Positions 23,727 through 32,092 of a stretch of 64,000 nt of DNA are shown piece after piece. Each line of letters starts with the position of its first letter. Position 1 is the stretch's first letter. A program made the position numbers and the translations under genes. Where the stretch lies: contig NZ_JAIVAE010000015.1 in assembly GCF_020171785.1 (NCBI RefSeq), forward strand, positions 1-64,000. Reading direction: 5' to 3'. Source of the stretch: Guptibacillus hwajinpoensis. GTDB taxonomy: Bacteria > Bacillota > Bacilli > Bacillales > Guptibacillaceae. A model generated the notes under the pieces. That model did no database searches and was not told the DNA's origin. It saw only the letters and a list, made by a program, of their open reading frames with translations.

Positions 23727-24509
23727 ATGTCAAATCAAGAAGCGCTTGATCAATATGATGTTAAAAAGTATCGTACTCCAGATGGTTATACTTCTGATAT
23801 CGCCGTTTTCACAATCGTCTCTGAAAAGAACGCCGATTATAAACCATCCAAGATGACGCTAAAACTTATGTTGATCAAACGAGCGAAACAGAATAACGAA
23901 AAACAGGTTAACATCGAAGCTGATAAGTGGGCTTTACCTGGTGGTTTCGTTCAAGATGATGAAACAGCATTTGAAGCTGCAGGTCGAGAACTATTTGAAG
24001 AAACGGGAGTATCTAAGATACATCTAAAACATTTCGGTATTTATGATAAGCCGGGTAGAGATCCTCGCGGTTGGATTATCTCAAATGCCCATTATGCTAT
24101 TGTCTCCTCTCAACAACTCGCTCAAAGAAAAGCTGATGACGATGCAGCGGAAGTGGCGTTATTTTCGATGGAGAAAGTTTACAACCTTAACCTTGCTTTT
24201 GATCACAGGCAAATCATCAAAGATGCTTTTGCAGTCATAAAGCAGGATCTTCTTCTAACGACAGTTGCTAAAAACTTTTTGCCAGAACAATTTACTTATT
24301 CTGAATTACAATCGGTCCTCCTGACTGTTACGGACGATTCGGCTATTTCAAGCGATGCAAGTTTTGCAAGAAAAATTAAGTCCCTTCCCTTCATTGAGGT
24401 TGTTGAGGGGAAAAAGACACAGAGAACATCAAAAATTCCGACTCAGTTGTACCGATTTGTTCATATGGATGCTGATATCATCAAACCGATCTACACAGCA
24501 AGATATTAA
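23727..24509 (+). CDS. nrtR: NrtR-like Nudix transcriptional regulator of NAD metabolism
   Basis: 260 residues: an N-terminal Nudix domain with a complete Nudix box (GGFVQDDETAFEAAGRELFEETGV region, ~71-94, split here) and a C-terminal winged-helix-like domain (LPEQFTYSELQSVLLTV ... KIKSLPFIEVVEGKKTQRTS). NrtR proteins repress NAD biosynthesis and salvage genes and sense ADP-ribose. The genes that follow are exactly that pathway. Because the catalytic Nudix residues are intact, hydrolase activity is possible. ATG 23727 has AAAGGGGG upstream. Longer frame from 23706 has no RBS. Confidence 0.85.
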   Translation: MSNQEALDQYDVKKYRTPDGYTSDIAVFTIVSEKNADYKPSKMTLKLMLIKRAKQNNEKQVNIEADKWALPGGFVQDDETAFEAAGRELFEETGVSKIHLKHFGIYDKPGRDPRGWIISNAHYAIVSSQQLAQRKADDDAAEVALFSMEKVYNLNLAFDHRQIIKDAFAVIKQDLLLTTVAKNFLPEQFTYSELQSVLLTVTDDSAISSDASFARKIKSLPFIEVVEGKKTQRTSKIPTQLYRFVHMDADIIKPIYTARY

Positions 24510-24523
24510 TTTTTTAGATTTAA

Positions 24524-24540
24524 TAACAAACAATATGTTA
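24524..24540 (+). promoter_or_regulatory. Second candidate NrtR operator
   Basis: TAACA-N7-TGTTA between the regulator and pncA, with TGTTAAAT shared with the site at 23670. Confidence 0.4.
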
Positions 24541-24569
24541 AATGTTAATTAAATTAGGAGGTTTCTGTT

Positions 24570-25121
24570 GTGAGTAAAAAAGCATTGATTAATATTGATT
24601 ATACGAATGATTTTGTTTCTGATAAGGGTGCGTTGACGTGCGGGATACCCGCTCAACAAATGGAAGAGAACATTTTAGCCGTAACCAAACAGTTCATTGA
24701 TGACGGTGATTATGTCGTTTTTGCAGTTGATATCCATCAAAAAGATGATCCCTATCATCCAGAAGCCAATCTTTTCCCTGCTCATAACTTATCTGGTAGT
24801 AATGGCAGAAACTTATATGGCGAGATGAATCGAGTATATGAAGATAACTCCTTCCTCCAGAACGTTTATTGGATGGACAAAACACGCTACTCTGCTTTTG
24901 CAGGAACAGATCTTGAATTAAAGTTACGAGAACGGGGAATATCAGAATTACACCTAGTAGGGGTATGTACAGACATATGTGTTCTCCATACGGCTGTTGA
25001 TGCTTACAACAAAGGATTTAAGATCGTTATTCATAAAGATGCAGTGGCTAGCTTCAATCAAATTGGGCACGAGTGGGCGCTTGGTCACTTTAAAGCTTGT
25101 TTAGCAGCGAACGTTATTTAA
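24570..25121 (+). CDS. pncA: Nicotinamidase
   Basis: 183 residues of the isochorismatase-like hydrolase fold. Catalytic triad Asp10 (NIDYTNDF), Lys104 (MDKTRYSAF) and Cys137 (GVCTDICV); metal ligands Asp54, His56 and His72. It deamidates nicotinamide to nicotinate, first step of salvage through PncB and NadD, both encoded downstream. GTG start with GGAGG 7 bases upstream. Confidence 0.92.
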   Translation: MSKKALINIDYTNDFVSDKGALTCGIPAQQMEENILAVTKQFIDDGDYVVFAVDIHQKDDPYHPEANLFPAHNLSGSNGRNLYGEMNRVYEDNSFLQNVYWMDKTRYSAFAGTDLELKLRERGISELHLVGVCTDICVLHTAVDAYNKGFKIVIHKDAVASFNQIGHEWALGHFKACLAANVI

Positions 25122-25237
25122 GTTCCCGCTCCGTACGTCTTATTGAATAGAACCTTCCGATCAAACGGATAAAAGGAGAATGCACTACTTGTTTTCCATA
25201 CTCTTTTGACACTTTTAATTTCTAGGAGGAATCGACT

Positions 25238-26692
25238 ATGACGAATACGTATGTTGACGATAGCTTTGCTCTACACACTGATCTTTATCAAATCAATATG
25301 GCGGAAGCCTACTGGAGAGATAACTTCCATAACAGAAAAGCTGTTTTTGAAGTGTTTTTCCGGAAACTCCCATTCGGAAGTGGCTATGCTCTCTTCGCTG
25401 GTCTTGAACGAATGATTGAATACTTAAAAGACTTCCGCTTCTCCGAAAGTGATTTAGCGTATCTTCGCGATCAGGGTTACAAAGAGGACTTTCTTAAATA
25501 CTTGAGCACCGTTCGGTTTACAGGAACCATAGAATCAATGGAAGAAGGCGAAGTTGTTTTTGGCAACGAACCGATCATTCGCATTGAAGCGCCATTATTG
25601 GAAGCACAGCTAATAGAGACCCCTATACTCACGATCGTAAATTATCACATACTGATTGTAACGAAAGCTTCCCGAATCGTCCAAGCCATTGGTGATGGTA
25701 CAGCAATGGAATTCGGATCTAGAAGAAGCCAGGAATTTGATGCTGGGATATATGGAACAAGAGCCGCGTATATCGCAGGGTTCTCCGCTACTTCCAACGT
25801 ACGAGCGGGTAAGAAATTCGGGATACCGATCGCTGGAACTCACGCTCACTCACTTGTTCAAGCCTATCGTGATGAGTACACAGCATTTAAGAAGTATGCA
25901 ACTACTCATCGCGAGTGCACCTTCTTAGTTGATACGTATGACACATTAAAGTCAGGTGTTCCTAATGCGATTAGAGTTGCGGACGAAGAGGGGGACAACA
26001 TTCACTTCAAAGCCATCCGCCTTGATAGCGGTGACCTCTCTTTCCTATCAAAAGAAGCAAGAAAGAAACTGGATCAAGCAGGATACAAAAATACGAAGAT
26101 TGCAGCCTCTAATGATTTGGATGAATATACGATTACCGACTTGAAATCCCAAGGAGCTAAAATTGATATATGGGGCGTTGGTACGAAGGTAATTACAGGT
26201 TTCGATCAACCAGCTCTTGGCGCAGTATACAAACTCGTTTCAATAGAAGATGAAAATGGCGAGATGGCAGATACGATTAAAATTAGTGCTAATCCAGAAA
26301 AAGTTTCTACTCCAGGCTTGAAAAAAGTCTATCGAATCATTAATAAATCCAACGGGAAATCAGAAGGAGATTATATTGCGTTAGCTCACGAAAAACCTCA
26401 AGAAGAAGAACGATTAAAAATGTTCCACCCCGTCCACACGTATATCAGTAAATTTGTCACTAACTTTGAAGCGAGGGACCTTCACCAAACGATCTTTCAA
26501 GATGGTGAACTTGTGTATCAGTGTCCTCCGCTTCAAGATGTGCAAGCATTTGTTAAGGACAATTTAAATCTCTTGTGGGATGAATACAAACGGTTGAAAA
26601 TGCCCGAAGAATACCCAGTTGATTTAAGCCAATCTTGTTGGGATAACAAAATGAGCAAGATCCAGCAAATTAAAGAAACGGTTTCACTTTAG
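25238..26692 (+). CDS. pncB: Nicotinate phosphoribosyltransferase
   Basis: 484 residues, the usual PncB length. Motifs: LHTDLYQINMAEAYW at the N-terminus, EFGSRRSQEFDAG (~170), GTSNV-like FSATSNVRAG, GTHAHSLVQAYRDE (~207) and IRLDSGDL (~263). It converts nicotinate and PRPP to NaMN in the cytosol. GGAGG RBS. Separated from pncA by ~115 bases without a terminator, so probably one transcript. Confidence 0.95.
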   Translation: MTNTYVDDSFALHTDLYQINMAEAYWRDNFHNRKAVFEVFFRKLPFGSGYALFAGLERMIEYLKDFRFSESDLAYLRDQGYKEDFLKYLSTVRFTGTIESMEEGEVVFGNEPIIRIEAPLLEAQLIETPILTIVNYHILIVTKASRIVQAIGDGTAMEFGSRRSQEFDAGIYGTRAAYIAGFSATSNVRAGKKFGIPIAGTHAHSLVQAYRDEYTAFKKYATTHRECTFLVDTYDTLKSGVPNAIRVADEEGDNIHFKAIRLDSGDLSFLSKEARKKLDQAGYKNTKIAASNDLDEYTITDLKSQGAKIDIWGVGTKVITGFDQPALGAVYKLVSIEDENGEMADTIKISANPEKVSTPGLKKVYRIINKSNGKSEGDYIALAHEKPQEEERLKMFHPVHTYISKFVTNFEARDLHQTIFQDGELVYQCPPLQDVQAFVKDNLNLLWDEYKRLKMPEEYPVDLSQSCWDNKMSKIQQIKETVSL

Positions 26693-26803
26693 CTGTGGCG
26701 CCTCTGGCCATTAGCCGCTAAATGTTTTGGTGATCCACCTGTTCTATAAGGGGTGAGTTTCTTTCAGAGGTTTCATTTTATATATGTTCTTGTACAAAAA
26801 AAC

Positions 26804-26844
26804 GACCCACCCTGGTCCGCATTTTATAAGTGGCGTGGTGGGTC
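26804..26844 (+). promoter_or_regulatory. Hairpin in the nadD leader
   Basis: GACCCACC and GGTGGGTC (perfect 8-bp arms) with an inner CGC/GCG, in the pncB-nadD gap and ~37 bases before the nadD start. No T run, so a processing, stability or attenuation element rather than a simple terminator. Confidence 0.4.
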
Positions 26845-26881
26845 CATAAATGGTGTGAAAAATTCGGAGGGGGTATATGAT

Positions 26882-27505
26882 ATGGCGAAAATCGGTATCT
26901 ATGGATCTTCTTTTGATCCCATTACGAATGTTCATTTATGGACGGCGAACACGATTGCAAATAGATGCAAACTTGATAAGGTTGTTTTCTTGCCCTGTTC
27001 AAATAAACGTCGAGATAAAACGATCAAAACAAGCAATGAAGACCGTTGGAACCTTTTATCTTTAGCGACGAAAAACAACGATACATTTGTTTTAAGTGAT
27101 TACGAAATAAACCAAGAAGGCTGGCACCTGACCACATATGAAACATTAAGTCATTTCAAAAAGATTTATCCAGATGATGAAATTTACTTTATTATGGGTG
27201 CCGACTTACTTGTTGATATTGCAGAGGGCAGATGGGGTAAATCAGAAAAGTTGATTAAGGAAAATAAATTTATCGTCATGGCTCGTGATGGTATAGATAT
27301 GTTAAAAGCGATTAGCAGTTCACCACTTCTTCGCAATAATGACGATGGGACCTTTCATTTACTAGACAAAGGAATTGCTATGGAGATTAGTTCTAGTTAT
27401 ATCCGTGACGAACTATCTATGGGTGGTGCACCGAGGTATTTACTTCCAGATGATTGTTATGATTACATTCTTGCCAATTCATTGTATATCCTGAAGGAAA
27501 AATGA
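26882..27505 (+). CDS. nadD: Nicotinate-nucleotide adenylyltransferase
   Basis: 207 residues. Nucleotidyltransferase motif GIYGSSFDPITNVHLWTA (His18) and the C-terminal ISSSYIRDEL (ISSTxIR motif); MGADLLVDI matches the family's conserved MGxDxL. It adenylates NaMN to form NaAD. Start ATG 26882 follows GGAGGGGG. The sequence GSSFDPITN differs from the chromosomal NadD consensus (GGTFDPPHxGH), suggesting this is a salvage-cluster paralogue rather than the essential copy (inference). Confidence 0.85.
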   Translation: MAKIGIYGSSFDPITNVHLWTANTIANRCKLDKVVFLPCSNKRRDKTIKTSNEDRWNLLSLATKNNDTFVLSDYEINQEGWHLTTYETLSHFKKIYPDDEIYFIMGADLLVDIAEGRWGKSEKLIKENKFIVMARDGIDMLKAISSSPLLRNNDDGTFHLLDKGIAMEISSSYIRDELSMGGAPRYLLPDDCYDYILANSLYILKEK

Positions 27506-27569
27506 TGACGATGCATAAACAAACGACGAAGAATGACATACAAAAACAGCCAGGGTTTTTTGGGGGATG

Positions 27570-27590
27570 GAGGAACAGATATTGTTCCTC
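27570..27590 (+). terminator. Hairpin downstream of nadD
   Basis: GAGGAACA/TGTTCCTC stem with a 5-base loop; the following TGATTTTGG is a poor T tract. About 60 bases after the nadD stop. The next ~230 bases to 27841 hold no supported gene. Confidence 0.45.
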
Positions 27591-27841
27591 TGATTTTGGT
27601 GCTTTCAATAGCATTCAGTAGCTGTCTTTTAGAAGTGTGTTAGTTTCCAAAAATATATTCGGACTTTACAAATGAAACTTATTACGAATCGTTTTCGTAT
27701 AGAGAGAATAACGAGAAAAAACATTTTATGTAAAATTGCGAAGGGAACGGTATTTGGAGGCAGTTCTAAATTTCGAATGGTGTTTTAAGTTAGTTGGGCT
27801 AATAGGATTCAGATGAACCATTGTTTGAAAGGAGTTCACTA

Positions 27842-28258
27842 TTGGAGACTTTTGGGGTCACCGTTATATTGGTCCTGTCTGCTTTCTGTCTGGGCCTCTA
27901 CTATTTGAACAAAGCTTTACGGAAGTGGCTTAAGGTTGAAAAGAAAAGCATGTTTTCTTATAACCATGTGAATGATACACATCGAAAGATAGACTGGACC
28001 ATTCGGATTAGTTTCATGCTGCTATTGATTAGTAGTTTATTTATTAATATAGAGCGTATTCCTTTAGAACCGCTCTGGTATTTTCAGACTCACATCATCA
28101 TGTTTGGATTTATCGTTGTAACGGAAAGCGTAAGAGCAATTATGGAGAAGCTTTACGCAGAGAATGAAAATGATTATCTTTTTACGCTTTTTCAACTTGG
28201 AATAATCATTGCTTTTTTACTTTCATTGTTTCTAACTAACTTCTTTTGGCTCTTGTGA
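27842..28258 (+). CDS. DUF4181 membrane protein
   Basis: 138 residues, four TM helices. The FSYNHVNDTHRKIDWTIR segment after TM1 is the DUF4181 signature; a QTHIIMFGFIVVTESVRAIMEKLY region follows. TTG 27842 has AAAGGAG 7 bases upstream; an earlier in-frame TTG at 27821 does not. Function unknown. Confidence 0.8.
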   Translation: METFGVTVILVLSAFCLGLYYLNKALRKWLKVEKKSMFSYNHVNDTHRKIDWTIRISFMLLLISSLFINIERIPLEPLWYFQTHIIMFGFIVVTESVRAIMEKLYAENENDYLFTLFQLGIIIAFLLSLFLTNFFWLL

Positions 28259-28295
28259 AATAGCCGCAAAGCATGCGAGAAAAGGAGGATTCAAT

Positions 28296-28583
28296 ATGGA
28301 TGTCGGTTTATTTATCATCGGGATCGCTTTCTTAATCGTTTCTTATTTGGTTGGTGTGAAAAAACAAACGTGGTTACTGGCAGGTTTTAATGAAAAGATG
28401 GTGGATAACAAATCCCTACTTGGAACAATTGTGGGCTTGCTGTTTTTTCTTCCGTTAGGGTTACTTACGATCATCCTTAGCATAGTGGATTTTGCTAATG
28501 AAGGGACGATCATCGTCGTAACAATGGTAATTTTGTTTGGAGTTGTTGCGGTTTTGATTAATCGAAGGTTACTTGATTCATAG
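28296..28583 (+). CDS. DUF3784 membrane protein
   Basis: 95 residues, three TM helices. The central KKQTWLLAGFNEKMVDNK matches DUF3784 (W.(L/I)AG(F/Y)N). GGAGG RBS. Probably in one transcript with the DUF4181 gene 37 bases upstream. Function unknown. Confidence 0.82.
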   Translation: MDVGLFIIGIAFLIVSYLVGVKKQTWLLAGFNEKMVDNKSLLGTIVGLLFFLPLGLLTIILSIVDFANEGTIIVVTMVILFGVVAVLINRRLLDS

Positions 28584-28591
28584 GTTGTCGC

Positions 28592-28622
28592 ATACCCACT
28601 TGATGACTAAGTGGGTATTTAT
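28592..28622 (+). terminator. Terminator after the DUF3784 gene
   Basis: ATACCCACTT/AAGTGGGTAT perfect stem, 7-base loop, then TTATTT. Confidence 0.85.
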
Positions 28623-28651
28623 TTAGGAGAATAAATTGGGAGGAGAATGCA

Positions 28652-28804
28652 ATGAATACAGAAAGATGTGAGCTACGGTTATTTTCTAAATCGGATAAGC
28701 AGCATATTAAAAAATTGTATATGAGTGAACAAGTTCGAAAGTATTTAGGACAGCTTGAACGATTTGGAGAAGAGCAGTCGGTATTCCAACTTTATCGTCC
28801 ATGA
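28652..28804 (+). pseudogene. N-terminal fragment of a GNAT acetyltransferase
   Basis: Good RBS (GGGAGGAG) and ATG, then MNTERCELRLFSKSDKQHIK and KLYMSEQVRKYLGQLERFGE, typical of the first strand and helix of RimJ/RimL GNATs (TERCxLRxFxxxD). The frame ends after 50 codons, before the acetyl-CoA motif. The rest is missing. Confidence 0.6.
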
Positions 28805-28873
28805 AAGGTTCAATAATGATGTTAAGGGGAAGAGAGGATAATAAGGAAAAAATAAGAAGGAGAAAGGCGGCTA

Positions 28874-29425
28874 ATGATGTATTGGTTCATAGCCCTTTTT
28901 GATGAACAGACTGAGGCGCAGGTGAAAGCAATATGGCAGGAGCTTAAGGAGCAGTCTCTTTCCTACTATATCGATGAAGTGAAGGACGGTAGACCACACA
29001 TCACGCTCGCAAGTTATGAGGAGTTAGATAAGGAAGAATACATAAGAAAAATCGATGCCTTTTATGAAGAGGTAAAGAAGGTGGAGCTTACGTTTAATAC
29101 GATTAGTTCGTTCTTAAACTATGGAACGATCTTTCTAACACCTACCGTAACGGAGAATTTACTCTCCCTTCATTCCGCGCATCATCATCATTTCGAACGC
29201 TTTAATGGGAGTGCCAATCCGTTATATTTACCGGGTAAATGGATTCCTCATTGTACATTAGCAAATGATTTATCTTCAGAAGAACTAGCAAAAGTTTATC
29301 AGTATTGCTTTGATCATAGTGATACGATTTATGGCAGGATTGAAGAGGTAGCGTTAATTGAACGAATCGATGAAAGTGAAGAAGGAATGGAAGCTCCGAT
29401 CATCTACTCCAAGCGATTGAGGTAG
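28874..29425 (+). CDS. 2'-5' RNA ligase / cyclic phosphodiesterase-like (2H) protein
   Basis: 183 residues. Two HxT/S motifs, HITLASYEEL (~47) and HCTLANDL (~135), define the 2H phosphoesterase superfamily. Such proteins open 2',3'-cyclic nucleotides or ligate RNA. RBS AAGGAG and ATG-ATG start; first or second Met possible. A second, unrelated-in-sequence 2H protein is encoded at 62669. Confidence 0.85.
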   Translation: MMYWFIALFDEQTEAQVKAIWQELKEQSLSYYIDEVKDGRPHITLASYEELDKEEYIRKIDAFYEEVKKVELTFNTISSFLNYGTIFLTPTVTENLLSLHSAHHHHFERFNGSANPLYLPGKWIPHCTLANDLSSEELAKVYQYCFDHSDTIYGRIEEVALIERIDESEEGMEAPIIYSKRLR

Positions 29426-29464
29426 AAGATAAACTTTATATCTCAGAGATTAGAAGCGTTACTA

Positions 29465-29995
29465 CTATAAAGTGATTTCTAATTGAATATCACGCGTTTC
29501 TCGTTCATAGATTTCATGATTCATTTCTTTAGCAATCATGCATCCCATCTCTTTGTAAAAGCGCTGCGTTTCAACAGAGGGGTGCGCACCAATATACAAC
29601 TTTTTTACGCCCAATTGCTTTGCAATGTCTTTCGCTTTAACAAATAGTCTGCGGCCGATCCCCATTCCTCTATAAGGTAATGAAGTATGCATGTATGAAA
29701 GTTCACGATAAGTTGAGCGCTCTCCAAATGTCTCAGCTTCAATAACAGCGAAGCCAAGGACTTTGCTCCCTTGTTCAGCTACAATGACAGCCCCGCCACA
29801 AGTGATGTTTGATTTGAAGTGATTCACAATTTCTCGTTTTCTCTCAATTGTCCAATCGTCCTCAAATCGATTCTCCTTTTCGTTTAACCTGTTCGATTCA
29901 ACTACAAGGACCTTCGTTGTTTCCTGTTTACGTTCAAACGTATCAAGGATTGAGTCATCAAAATTAATCGATTGTAAAACCCTTATCGTGTCCAT
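29465..29995 (-). CDS. GNAT acetyltransferase
   Basis: 176 residues. Acetyl-CoA binding motif LPYRGMGIGRRLF (~110-122), then IGAHPSVETQRFYKEMGC. The N-terminal ~80 residues are helical and charged. AAAGGAGTG RBS. Substrate unknown. It converges with the 2H gene, with only ~40 bases between stops. Confidence 0.85.
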   Translation of the reverse strand: MDTIRVLQSINFDDSILDTFERKQETTKVLVVESNRLNEKENRFEDDWTIERKREIVNHFKSNITCGGAVIVAEQGSKVLGFAVIEAETFGERSTYRELSYMHTSLPYRGMGIGRRLFVKAKDIAKQLGVKKLYIGAHPSVETQRFYKEMGCMIAKEMNHEIYERETRDIQLEITL

Positions 29996-30089
29996 TAACC
30001 TTCACTCCTTTTGCACTAAATATAGCATAGTGAAATGAATTCGCATGTCTTTTGGTGAAGGATGAAACAAGGTTTGTTATCTAACAAAA

Positions 30090-30113
30090 GAGGATAGCCG
30101 AGTGGCTATCCTC
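30090..30113. terminator. Terminator after the aldo/keto reductase gene
   Basis: GAGGATAGCC/GGCTATCCTC perfect 10-bp stem with a GAGT loop; T-rich on the minus-strand exit side. Confidence 0.8.
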
Positions 30114-30124
30114 TTCCTGTTTCT

Positions 30125-30967
30125 TTAAAATTCTTCGTAAGTAGCGGGATCTTGATCATTGATGCGGCCATCAGGGCGCGTTAATTCAGCCATCATAGCC
30201 ATTTCAGTTTCATCTAATTCGAAATCGAAAATGGAGAGATTCTCATGCTGGCGTTCTGGTGAGGAAGATTTAGGAATCGGAATTGAACCTAATTGGTAAT
30301 GCCACCGTAAAATGATTTGGGAAACGGACTTGTTATGCTGCTTCGAGATTTGCGTGATCGTTTCATTTTCTAAAATGTCATTCACACGAGCGAGTGGGCT
30401 CCAGGATTCCGTTTTAATGTTGTTTTGTTCGTGCCATCTTCTTTGTTCTTCTTGGTTAAAGAACGGATGCAATTCGATTTGATTGATGCTTGGCTTAACG
30501 CCTGTATCCTTTTCCAATTGTTCTAAGTGCTCAGGGAGGAAATTACATACGCCAATGGAGCGGATCAAGCCCCATTTTTTTGCATCTATTAAAGCTTGCC
30601 ATGCTTCCACAAAATGACCTTGTTTCGGATTTGGCCAGTGGATGAGGTACAAATCGTAGTAATCTAAATTCGCACGATACAGTGATTCTTGAATAGCCGT
30701 TACCGCTTTTTCATATTCCTGATATCGACCTGGTAGTTTCGATGTGATGCGTAATTCGTTTCTTGGAACTGTACTGCGACGAATGGCTTCACCAACCGTT
30801 CCTTCATTCTCATAATTATACGCGGTATCAATGAGGCGGTAGCCAACATCAATCGCACTTGTGATGCCTGTTGCACCATGATTTCCGTTTAATTTGTAAG
30901 TTCCAAATCCAATCGCAGGTAAAGTAAGGCCATCATTCAACGTGATTTCTGGAATTGATTTCTTCAT
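30125..30967 (-). CDS. Aldo/keto reductase
   Basis: 280 residues. GFGTYKLNG at the N-terminus, DVGYRLIDTAYNYENE (Asp, Tyr of the catalytic tetrad), ITSKLPG (Lys), YLIHWPNP (His) and C-terminal IPIPKSSSPERQHEN for NADPH binding. Cytosolic NADPH-dependent reductase of carbonyls (YtbE/YvgN class). RBS GAAAGGAATG upstream. Stands alone. Confidence 0.92.
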   Translation of the reverse strand: MKKSIPEITLNDGLTLPAIGFGTYKLNGNHGATGITSAIDVGYRLIDTAYNYENEGTVGEAIRRSTVPRNELRITSKLPGRYQEYEKAVTAIQESLYRANLDYYDLYLIHWPNPKQGHFVEAWQALIDAKKWGLIRSIGVCNFLPEHLEQLEKDTGVKPSINQIELHPFFNQEEQRRWHEQNNIKTESWSPLARVNDILENETITQISKQHNKSVSQIILRWHYQLGSIPIPKSSSPERQHENLSIFDFELDETEMAMMAELTRPDGRINDQDPATYEEF

Positions 30968-31092
30968 CCAAACTCATTCCTTTCTGGAGTACGTTCTTTA
31001 AACTAGTACCTCGTTCTAGAAAATGTAAACTTATGTAAGCGTGATCAATTCATTTTCAAATAAAATAATTGGAAATTGTTTTATCACACCAT

Positions 31093-31125
31093 ACAAGAGC
31101 TTACGAAAAGAGAGTAAGCTCTTGT
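31093..31125. terminator. 12-bp stem between AKR promoter and sda
   Basis: ACAAGAGCTTAC/GTAAGCTCTTGT, perfect, 9-base loop, just downstream of the sda stop. No strong T tract on the minus strand. Confidence 0.6.
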
Positions 31126-31138
31126 ATGTTACGGCGAC

Positions 31139-31306
31139 CTATGGAATCATTCTCGCTTTCTCATAACAGTCTATATGGGGATCAGGAGGAGTTAGCCCCC
31201 TGCGATAAATTTCAGAAGTTAACATTTTGATAAACGCTTGATCAAGTTGAAGCTTATACGCATCACAATAGGCAATGAACAACTCCTGATTTGTGAGAAA
31301 CATCAT
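31139..31306 (-). CDS. sda: Sda-like sporulation histidine-kinase inhibitor
   Basis: 55 residues. The helical hairpin FLTNQELFIAYCDAYKLQL and DQAFIKMLTSEIYRRGL aligns with Sda (LSDELLIESYxKAxELxLxxxFIxLIxxEIxRRSL). Sda binds the KinA dimerisation domain and blocks sporulation phosphorelay on DNA damage. Two adjacent ATGs; GGAGG 8 bases upstream of the first. It carries a ~15-residue C-terminal extension (PPDPHIDCYEKARMIP) not seen in B. subtilis Sda. The next gene upstream is HD-GYP, so this may be a second, specialised copy. Confidence 0.75.
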   Translation of the reverse strand: MMFLTNQELFIAYCDAYKLQLDQAFIKMLTSEIYRRGLTPPDPHIDCYEKARMIP

Positions 31307-31363
31307 TCTGATGACCTCCCTAATTTGTTGTTGTAGCTGAAACGATAAAGGATATGCTGCTTT

Positions 31364-32002
31364 TCATTTTTGATGGGGTACATAATCAAAATAATGAAGC
31401 AGAATCTTTTTCCCTTTTAATCGCTTTTCCATATAGGCAACAAACAAGAAAGTGCATCGAGCATCATACAGATTTCGATGTTTCTTAAGTTCATAGATGG
31501 CGGCCTGATCTGATCGCTTTGGACGATAAGGTCGGTCCATTGTCATAGCGGTATAGCTATCAATCACACGAAGGAGATTTACGGCAAACGGCAGCTGTTC
31601 CTTTAACATGTGATCCGGATATCCTGTTCCGTCATTATTTTCGTGATGATGTAAGATCAAGGAAGGCTCGACATCAATTTCTGGATAGTCACTTAAAATC
31701 TCTATGCCAAGTTCTGGGTGTTGTTCCAGATCTTTTTTCTCAGAAAGAGTGAGTGGTCCATTCTGTTGAAGAATTTCTTTTGAAACAAGTAGCATTCCTA
31801 TGTCGTGTAAAAGAACGGACTGAAGGATAATCGGCTTCAATAAGGAGTGAAGGTTGTAGTGCAAGCAAAAATCAATATAATAACTTGTGGATTGAACGGA
31901 GTGATGAAAGGAAGGTGGATCGTGATGACGGAGAAGTTCCATCAATTGCAGTGATTGATAAGAAAATAAATGAGCGTGCCCGTGCAATGTACACTTTTTC
32001 AT
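31364..32002 (-). CDS. HD-GYP-type phosphohydrolase (c-di-GMP phosphodiesterase-like)
   Basis: 212 residues. Signature elements: LLHDIGM (HD, ~68), HPELGIEIL, HHHENNDGTGYP (HHExxDGxGYP, ~118-129) and VIDSYTAMTMDRPYR (~147). No sensor domain or TM helix. HD-GYP enzymes hydrolyse c-di-GMP. Start is ATG 32002, 7 bases after GGAG; ATG 32008 is too close to the RBS. The leader carries a c-di-GMP-II riboswitch-like RNA, so the enzyme would be controlled by its own substrate. Confidence 0.88.
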   Translation of the reverse strand: MKKCTLHGHAHLFSYQSLQLMELLRHHDPPSFHHSVQSTSYYIDFCLHYNLHSLLKPIILQSVLLHDIGMLLVSKEILQQNGPLTLSEKKDLEQHPELGIEILSDYPEIDVEPSLILHHHENNDGTGYPDHMLKEQLPFAVNLLRVIDSYTAMTMDRPYRPKRSDQAAIYELKKHRNLYDARCTFLFVAYMEKRLKGKKILLHYFDYVPHQK

Positions 32003-32009
32003 GTTCATT

Positions 32010-32092
32010 CTCCTTTTAAGGAGCCGGTTGCACTACTTGCTCCCTATCATTCAAGTGCCCAGGCTAAAATGATAGTTCATCGCATTCTCTTT
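32010..32092 (-). promoter_or_regulatory. c-di-GMP-II riboswitch controlling the HD-GYP gene
   Basis: Read on the minus strand, the leader contains an 8-bp P2 (CUAUCAUU 32075-32068 / AAUGAUAG 32051-32044) closing a 16-base loop with CUGGGCACUUG, followed by GUAGUGCAACCG. These elements and the loop length match the c-di-GMP-II class (for example the C. acetobutylicum aptamer: UUGGGCACUUG ... GUAGUGCAACCGACC). The P1 3' strand (CUCCUU, next to the aptamer end) is also perfectly complementary to the Shine-Dalgarno AAGGAG 2 bases further on. Ligand-stabilised P1 would therefore free the RBS: an ON switch for a c-di-GMP phosphodiesterase. Confidence 0.8.
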
